Positions 58,798 through 64,000 of a DNA stretch of 64,000 nt are shown piece after piece (within the stretch, counting starts at the first letter, position 1; each line of letters begins with the position of its first letter). Under the pieces are notes generated by a model. The model searched no databases. It saw nothing but the letters and a program-made list of their open reading frames with translations, and had not been told where the DNA came from. Source of the DNA: Floccularia luteovirens (Eukaryota; Basidiomycota; Agaricomycetes; Agaricales; Squamanitaceae); contig VSJF01000011.1 in the NCBI GenBank assembly GCA_009739215.1, forward strand, positions 124,001 through 188,000, in the 5' to 3' direction. Position numbers and translations under genes: made by a program.

Positions 58798-59429
58798 CAT
58801 GTCACCACGGACTTCATTCAATGGACATAAACAGATGTTATGGACTTCTTCTATTTTAACCTTTAAGTCATGTCTAACTCATGTCAATTCCTCTTTTAAA
58901 TTCCCTTTATCCTATTATTGTTATCTTCCTCATGTTCTATCCTCCATGTGGAGATAACAAACATTTATTGTATTTAAGCTACATATATTGTAATTGTTCT
59001 GTAGCTTGAATATTGAATAAGACTCATAATCGCTCCATTCTCCATTCTTCTCATCCACCTCTCTTCCTCCGTCCCGTACAGGACATTTTCCTCTGTTACT
59101 ACAAGTAAGACACAGAAGTCGGCAGGGCGCAATGGACATTGTTGAAGCCACATCTTAACTCCGTTCTACGAGCATCTCCGCATTCATGGAGATCGTATAG
59201 AAGTCAGCTCTTGACAGTATATTCAAGCTTTTACTGATCAACTTCCAATCCTTGTATGCCCCCCCATACTACACAAAACTCACAAAGAGCCGGTCAAGAA
59301 GGACCACTTTCAATCACACCCACTTGAGAATGTAACCCTCCGTCATCTCCATTAACTCCTTCCTTTATTCCCTTCTCAACAGAACAACCCCCCCCACCTT
59401 CTGAACCTTTCACACTTGAACATCCTCCG
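58798..59429 (+). repeat. Probable 5' LTR and leader of the plus-strand gypsy element
   Basis: Gene-free, with AT-rich then C/T-rich composition, ending just before the gag ATG. A possible LTR start is TGTCACCACGG near 58800. Neither the LTR end nor a primer-binding site could be fixed without the second LTR. Confidence 0.5.
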
Positions 59430-60569
59430 ATGTCCTCCAAAACAATCCCTGGTTTTGGTTTCAACCCCGAAACACAAGGAAATCCTTTCCCTCCTTTGAC
59501 AGAAGAACAGGAAGTAAAACCCCCTGTTTCCCAACCCAGATCACCTCAACCTACCTCCAGATCAGGTTCTGCCAGGAGTGATAGTTTTCCCACGGAGGAA
59601 CTTACCTCCATAATTCAGGTTTTGACCAGAACAGTCAATAAGTCCAACTCTGATGCACCGAAAGTCCGGAACCCAGACCCATTTGATGGGAATGATCCCC
59701 ATAAACTCACGGCTTTCCTTGTACAACTCCAATTATTTTTTAGATCACGTCCGTCTACCTACTCCTCTGATGAAGCCAAAGTAACCTTTGCTTTATCATA
59801 TCTATGCAGGTCCGCACTAGACTACTTCAAGCCAGGTATCATTGGCATCGATACCTCCATCAATTGGTTAGACGATTACCAAGAATTCATCTCCATCCTC
59901 TGGTCCAATTTCAGACCACATGACCCCATCGCTGACACGGAAGACCAGTTAGAAAACCTCATGATGAAGAAGAACCAACGCATCTCCAAATACATAATAG
60001 ATTTTAACAGGCACACCTCCAGGGTCAAGTGGGGAGACTCTGCACTCCACAGACGATTCTACTCCGGATTACCCAGACAGATCAAAGATGAAATATCACG
60101 GATTGGTAAACCAGACTCACTAGCCTCACTCCGTTCATTAGCACAAGGAATAGATGCACGTTACTGGGAACATCGCAACGAAATCAACAGAGAAAACAAG
60201 ACCTCCGCTTCTACCAAAACGGATGTCCACTCCACTGACAAACCAGTGACCGTTCAAAATAATAAAACTACCACAGAAAATAAAACCACTTCCACTTCCA
60301 CCTCCGCCTCCACTCTGCAATCCAAACAACATTCCAGACCTGACCTCACTGGTAAATTGGGTAAGGACGGGAAATTAACAGCGGAAGAACGAAAAAGAAG
60401 ACTGGATAACAAATTGTGTATGTTTTGTGGTAAAAGTGGACACATAGCTTCAGATTGTAATAGACGTACATCCTCCGCTGCAAAAGCTAGAGCAGCTAAG
60501 GCGTCGGAGACTCTGACGGAGTCTTCTATGACCTCCGCACCCTCCGGTTCTACGGAATCGAAAAAATAG
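59430..60569 (+). CDS. Gag polyprotein of the plus-strand gypsy element (379 aa)
   Basis: Begins MSSKTIPGFGFNPETQGNPF, with a Ser/Pro-rich N-terminus. The capsid-like retrotransposon gag domain covers about residues 85-250 (DPFDGNDPHKLTAFLVQLQL, ALDYFKPGI, WSNFRPHDPIADTEDQLENL, FYSGLPRQIKDEI). One CCHC zinc knuckle, CMFCGKSGHIASDC, lies near residues 330-343, followed by an Ala/Ser/Thr tail. The stop TAG (60567-60569) is preceded by six A residues. Pol lies in the -1 frame and overlaps the stop. The frame is fully open. Confidence 0.9.
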   Translation: MSSKTIPGFGFNPETQGNPFPPLTEEQEVKPPVSQPRSPQPTSRSGSARSDSFPTEELTSIIQVLTRTVNKSNSDAPKVRNPDPFDGNDPHKLTAFLVQLQLFFRSRPSTYSSDEAKVTFALSYLCRSALDYFKPGIIGIDTSINWLDDYQEFISILWSNFRPHDPIADTEDQLENLMMKKNQRISKYIIDFNRHTSRVKWGDSALHRRFYSGLPRQIKDEISRIGKPDSLASLRSLAQGIDARYWEHRNEINRENKTSASTKTDVHSTDKPVTVQNNKTTTENKTTSTSTSASTLQSKQHSRPDLTGKLGKDGKLTAEERKRRLDNKLCMFCGKSGHIASDCNRRTSSAAKARAAKASETLTESSMTSAPSGSTESKK

Positions 60570-63500
60570 TGTGCAGTCCTCATAACCTCGCACAGGATGA
60601 GGACTGCGTTGAACTATCTTGTGCACAAGAGGTCAAACTCAATGCTTCTGCTCTTTCTAATTTGGACTCTCTTATTGTACATTTGTCTTCTCCGTCTCAC
60701 TCCGTTTCACTTTTTAAAGCCTTAGTAGACTCTGGTTCTACTCATTGTTTCCTTGATTCTAAATTTTCCAGATCACACCACCTCCTCACTATGAATATAT
60801 CACCTGTTCATTTGCGCCTTTTTGACAGTACTAGTAACTCCGTTATAATGCAGGCAATCGACCTGCCAATCCATTTTCTTACTGGAGAAACTCTGAATGT
60901 CACCTTCTACATGACAGATCTAGATTCGGCCGTGTGCGCAGTATTAGGATATAACTGGCTCACCCGCTACAATCCAACGATTGATTGGGTATTGGGCAGT
61001 ATCACATTCCATACTCCGACATCTCCGGTTTCTACCCCCTCCTTGACATCTACTCCGTTATCTTCTGTTGACCTACCAACTAAAGAACCCACCTCCGTTA
61101 CATCTCCGGTACCTCCGATCAACATATCACTAGTCAATGCTGCCGCCTTCATGCGCGCTAGTAAACTACCAGGATCGCGAACATTTCAACTGAATCCTAA
61201 CTGTCCAGAACTGTTTGCTAAATCAGCAACAGTTGCAGAGAAGTCTTCCGTTGATATGACCTCTGTTCCGTCTGTATACCATGAATTTGCTGATGTTTTC
61301 AGTAAAAAACGCGCAGACACACTAGCTCCACATAGGCCTTACGACCTCAAAATTCACCTAGACGAGGGTACACATCCTCCAATAGGACCAATATATTCAT
61401 TATCACCTTCAGAACTCAAATCCATATGCGAATTCATCAATGAACATCTCAACATTGGTTTTATTAGACCAACCCGTTCAGAACACAGAGCACCGGTATT
61501 CTTCACGCAGAAGAAAGACGGAGCACTCCACCTTTGTGTAGACTTCAGAGGTCTTAACAAAATCACAAAGAAGGACAGGTATCCTCTTCCATTAATTACT
61601 GATCTCCTTGATTCCCCTAGAAAAGTGACAGTTTACACAAAACTCGACCTCCGTCATGCATATCATTTGGTCTGCATTGCTGAAGGCGACGAATGGAAGA
61701 CTGCATTCCGCACCAGATACGGATCATTTGAATGGTTGGTAATGCCATTTGGACTTACCAACTCACCCGCTGCTTTTCAAAACTTCATGAACAATATATT
61801 TTGTGACATGATTGACATTAACGTAGTCATCTATCTAGATGATATTCTCATTTATTCAGAAAACATAGATGACCATGTCAAACACGTCCGCGAAGTATTC
61901 TGCTGACTTCGCGCCAACGGACTGTTTGCAAGGGCCGACAAATGCGAATTTCACAAAGACACTGTTGAGTACCTTGGTTTTATCCTTTCTCCAGAAGGCC
62001 TCATCATGGCCCCTTCAAAAGTACAATCAATTCTAGACTGGCCGGAACCCCAGAAAGTCAAAGATGTACAGTCCTTCTTAGGGTTTGCCAATTTTTATCG
62101 GAGATTCATTGATGAATACTCTGAAATTACAATTCCTTTGACCCGTTTGACACGGAAAGGAGTTACCTTTCATTTTGACGATGAGTGCCAGACGGCTTTC
62201 AATAAATTAAAATCTGCCTTTACCTCCACTCCTGTTTTGGCTCATTGGCAACCGGAATTGCCAATACTAATTGAAACAGATGCCTCTGACTATGCACTAG
62301 CTGCAATATTGTCAATCACAACTCCTGATGGAGAAATTCATCCTGTTGCTTTTCATTCATGAACATTCAGCCCACTGGAATTAAATTACGACACACACGA
62401 CAAAGAACTACTCACCATCTTCGAAGCATTCCAATGATGGAGACACTATTTAGAAGGATCTCCGTTACCCATCAATGTTGTAACAGACCACAAGAACCTC
62501 GAATATTTCTCCACAACAAAAGTCTTGACTAGGCATCAAGCAAGATGGTCTGAGTATCTTTCCCGTTTTAATTTAATCATTCGTTTCTGTCCCGGAAAAC
62601 TCGGAGGAAAACCAGATGCACTAACACGCAGATGGGATGTCTACCCAAAAGAGGGGAGTAGCGACTATGCTACTATTAATCCCCATAACTTCCATCCAGT
62701 GTTCACCCAAGAACAGCTAGCATTGTCCCTCCGAGCAACAACCCTTATCAAACTCATACTAAAAGGAATAGTCATCATGAATTTGGAACAACTCCATGAT
62801 GACATCCACAAATCAATTAGTGGAGATTCCTTGGGTAAGATTCACCTTAATAATTCATCTGACCCCCGCTGGTCAACAGACCTTGATGGACTACTCCATT
62901 TCAATGACAAAATATATGTACTGGACGTCGCGGACCTACAACTACACGTCCTTAGATATTGTCATGACCACCCAACAGCAGGACACTTTGGCCAAAACAA
63001 AACAGTACAAATGGTCCACCGAAACTACACTTGGCCTGGACTATGAAAATTTGTTAATGACTATTGTAAGTCTTGTATTATCTGCAAACGTTCAAAGTCT
63101 GTATGTCATAAACCATATGGCAACCTTAAACAACTTCCGATACTAGAGAAGCCATGGAATTCCATCTCTATGGATTTCATTGAGCAACTTCCTCTGTCAT
63201 CTGGATTTACTTCAATTCTTGTCATTGTGGACAGACTAACAAAACAGTCCATCTTCATTCCCACTTATGACACTATCACTTCACCACAACTCGCAGAGTT
63301 GTTTGTCCTCCATGTATTTTCAAAACACGGAGTTCCATCACATGTTACCTCCGATCGAGAAACTGAGTTTGTATCTCACTTCTTCCGTTCCCTCGGAAAA
63401 GCGCTTGACATGACCCTCCACTTCACCTCTGGTTATCACCCAGAAGGAGATGGTCAAACAGAGAGAGTCAATCAGACTCTAGAACAATACCTCCGTATGT

Positions 63501-64000
63501 ATTGCACTTACCAACAGGACAACTGGTCATCACTCCTTCCACTTGCAGAGTTTGCCTACAACAATACTCCCAATTCCACTATGGGTGTATCTCCATTCTT
63601 TGTGAACAAAGGATATAACCCCAACATCTCCATTTACCCCGAAAGGGATCTCTCCTCCACTCAAGCTAGAGAATTTGCTATTGACTTGGATGAGTTACAC
63701 AAGAAACTAAAGGTTCAAATTGGTATCTCCCAATGCCAATATCAAGGACCTGCAGATTCCAAAAGAACTCTGTCTCTGGAATTTCCTATCCACAGTCATG
63801 CATATGTCAAAGCAGAGCATTTCTGTACCACCAGATCTTCAAAAAAACTTGCAGAGAAATTCTTAAGTCCCTTTGAAGTTATAGCTAAAGTTGGTTCTCA
63901 TTCATACATACTCTGTTTACCAATGAGTATGAACTCTATTCATCCTGTATTTCACATCTCACAACTAGAACCAATAACTCCGAACGTCATACCTGGACAT
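60569..64000 (+). pseudogene. Pol polyprotein of the plus-strand gypsy element, interrupted by four TGA codons
   Basis: One frame runs from the gag end to the window edge with no TAA or TAG. Domains in order: aspartic protease LVDSGSTHCFLD; RT with DFRGLNKITKKDRYPLP and catalytic YLDDILIYS; connection LGFANFYRRFIDEY; RNase [35 protein letters not shown]; integrase [12 protein letters not shown] and CKSCIIC zinc finger, D-D-E residues in SMDFIEQLP, VTSDRETEF and GDGQTERVNQ; and a late HPVFHISQLEP motif that usually precedes a chromodomain or the end. TGA codons at 61904, 62360, 62435 and 63044 stand where Arg is expected from family patterns (e.g. stop-LRANGLFA, FQ-stop-WRHYLEG). Otherwise intact. 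Confidence 0.88.

Larger units (their letters stand above)
58798..64000 (+). mobile_element. Ty3/gypsy retrotransposon, plus strand, running off the right edge
   Basis: Gag with a zinc knuckle, then protease, reverse transcriptase, RNase H and integrase in one pol frame: the Ty3/gypsy order. The 5' non-coding part (58798-59429) should contain the 5' LTR. It starts at the point where the minus-strand element loses similarity (tgtcaccacgg at about 58800), which suggests a nested insertion. The 3' LTR is outside the window, so the LTR ends cannot be confirmed. Confidence 0.85.

Noticed and set aside
60569..64000. TGA-only interruptions as evidence of TGA recoding to Arg
   Set aside because: Intact genes in the same window (transporter at 10112, membrane protein at 24010, WWRAVTDS copy A) use TGA as their natural stop, and C>T at CGA explains the pattern more simply.
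1..64000. CRISPR arrays, operons, ribosome binding sites, prophage
   Set aside because: The window is eukaryotic (spliceosomal introns, Pol III tRNA terminator, gypsy elements); no regularly spaced short repeats were seen.

Overview
The window looks like chromosomal DNA of a filamentous basidiomycete, most likely an Agaricomycete. Genes carry many short introns (mostly 50-65 nt) with GT/GC...AG borders and CTAAC/CTAAAC-like branch sequences. The repertoire fits this group: multi-exon P450s with FxETE-type C-termini, a BSC6-like transporter, a Crinkler-kinase fusion, an SLD3-type replication protein and Ty3/gypsy elements. No prokaryotic signal is present. Exon borders were worked out by hand; spans are more reliable than individual splice sites.

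Layout. 1-6.9 kb is housekeeping: the 3' part of a probable EXO1 nuclease gene, a large acidic hypothetical protein, a tRNA-Thr(AGU) with a 5-nt intron, and a small tail-anchored membrane protein. 7.2-22.1 kb is an accessory block on the minus strand: P450-1, an MFS transporter, then a tandem ~4-kb duplication whose unit is [P450 + gene of an uncharacterised 'WWRAVTDS' family]. In unit 1 the P450 is intact and the partner is a relic; in unit 2 the partner is intact and the P450 is broken. A third, truncated P450 relic ends next to a 1.2-kb inverted-repeat element (22.1-23.3 kb) with 306-bp arms that differ at about 4 positions.

24-28 kb holds a four-helix membrane protein gene and a bHLH transcription factor. 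29.1-31.7 kb is a frameshifted second copy of the MFS transporter. 32.9-39.5 kb carries a tandem segmental duplication with two further intact WWRAVTDS genes in the opposite orientation. 40.3-42.1 kb encodes an Sld3-like replication initiation factor. 42.7-48.3 kb has a Crinkler-kinase gene with a degraded metal-binding motif, an uncharacterised intron-rich gene and a probable small secreted basic protein.

48.8-64 kb is decaying, repeat-rich DNA: a P450 pseudogene of a different family, a short LTR-gag-LTR structure, a minus-strand gypsy element truncated where a plus-strand gypsy element begins, and that plus-strand element running off the right edge. The plus-strand pol frame is open to the window end except for four TGA codons, all where Arg is expected. 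The same class of lesion (C>T / G>A transitions) appears in the other element and in the nearby P450 pseudogene, which suggests a RIP-like or methylation-driven mutation process.

How the parts relate: the P450s and MFS transporter at 7-20 kb could form a small oxidation/export cluster, but no backbone synthase is seen, so this stays a hypothesis. The repeated pairing and dispersal of WWRAVTDS genes is the least explained feature of the window.
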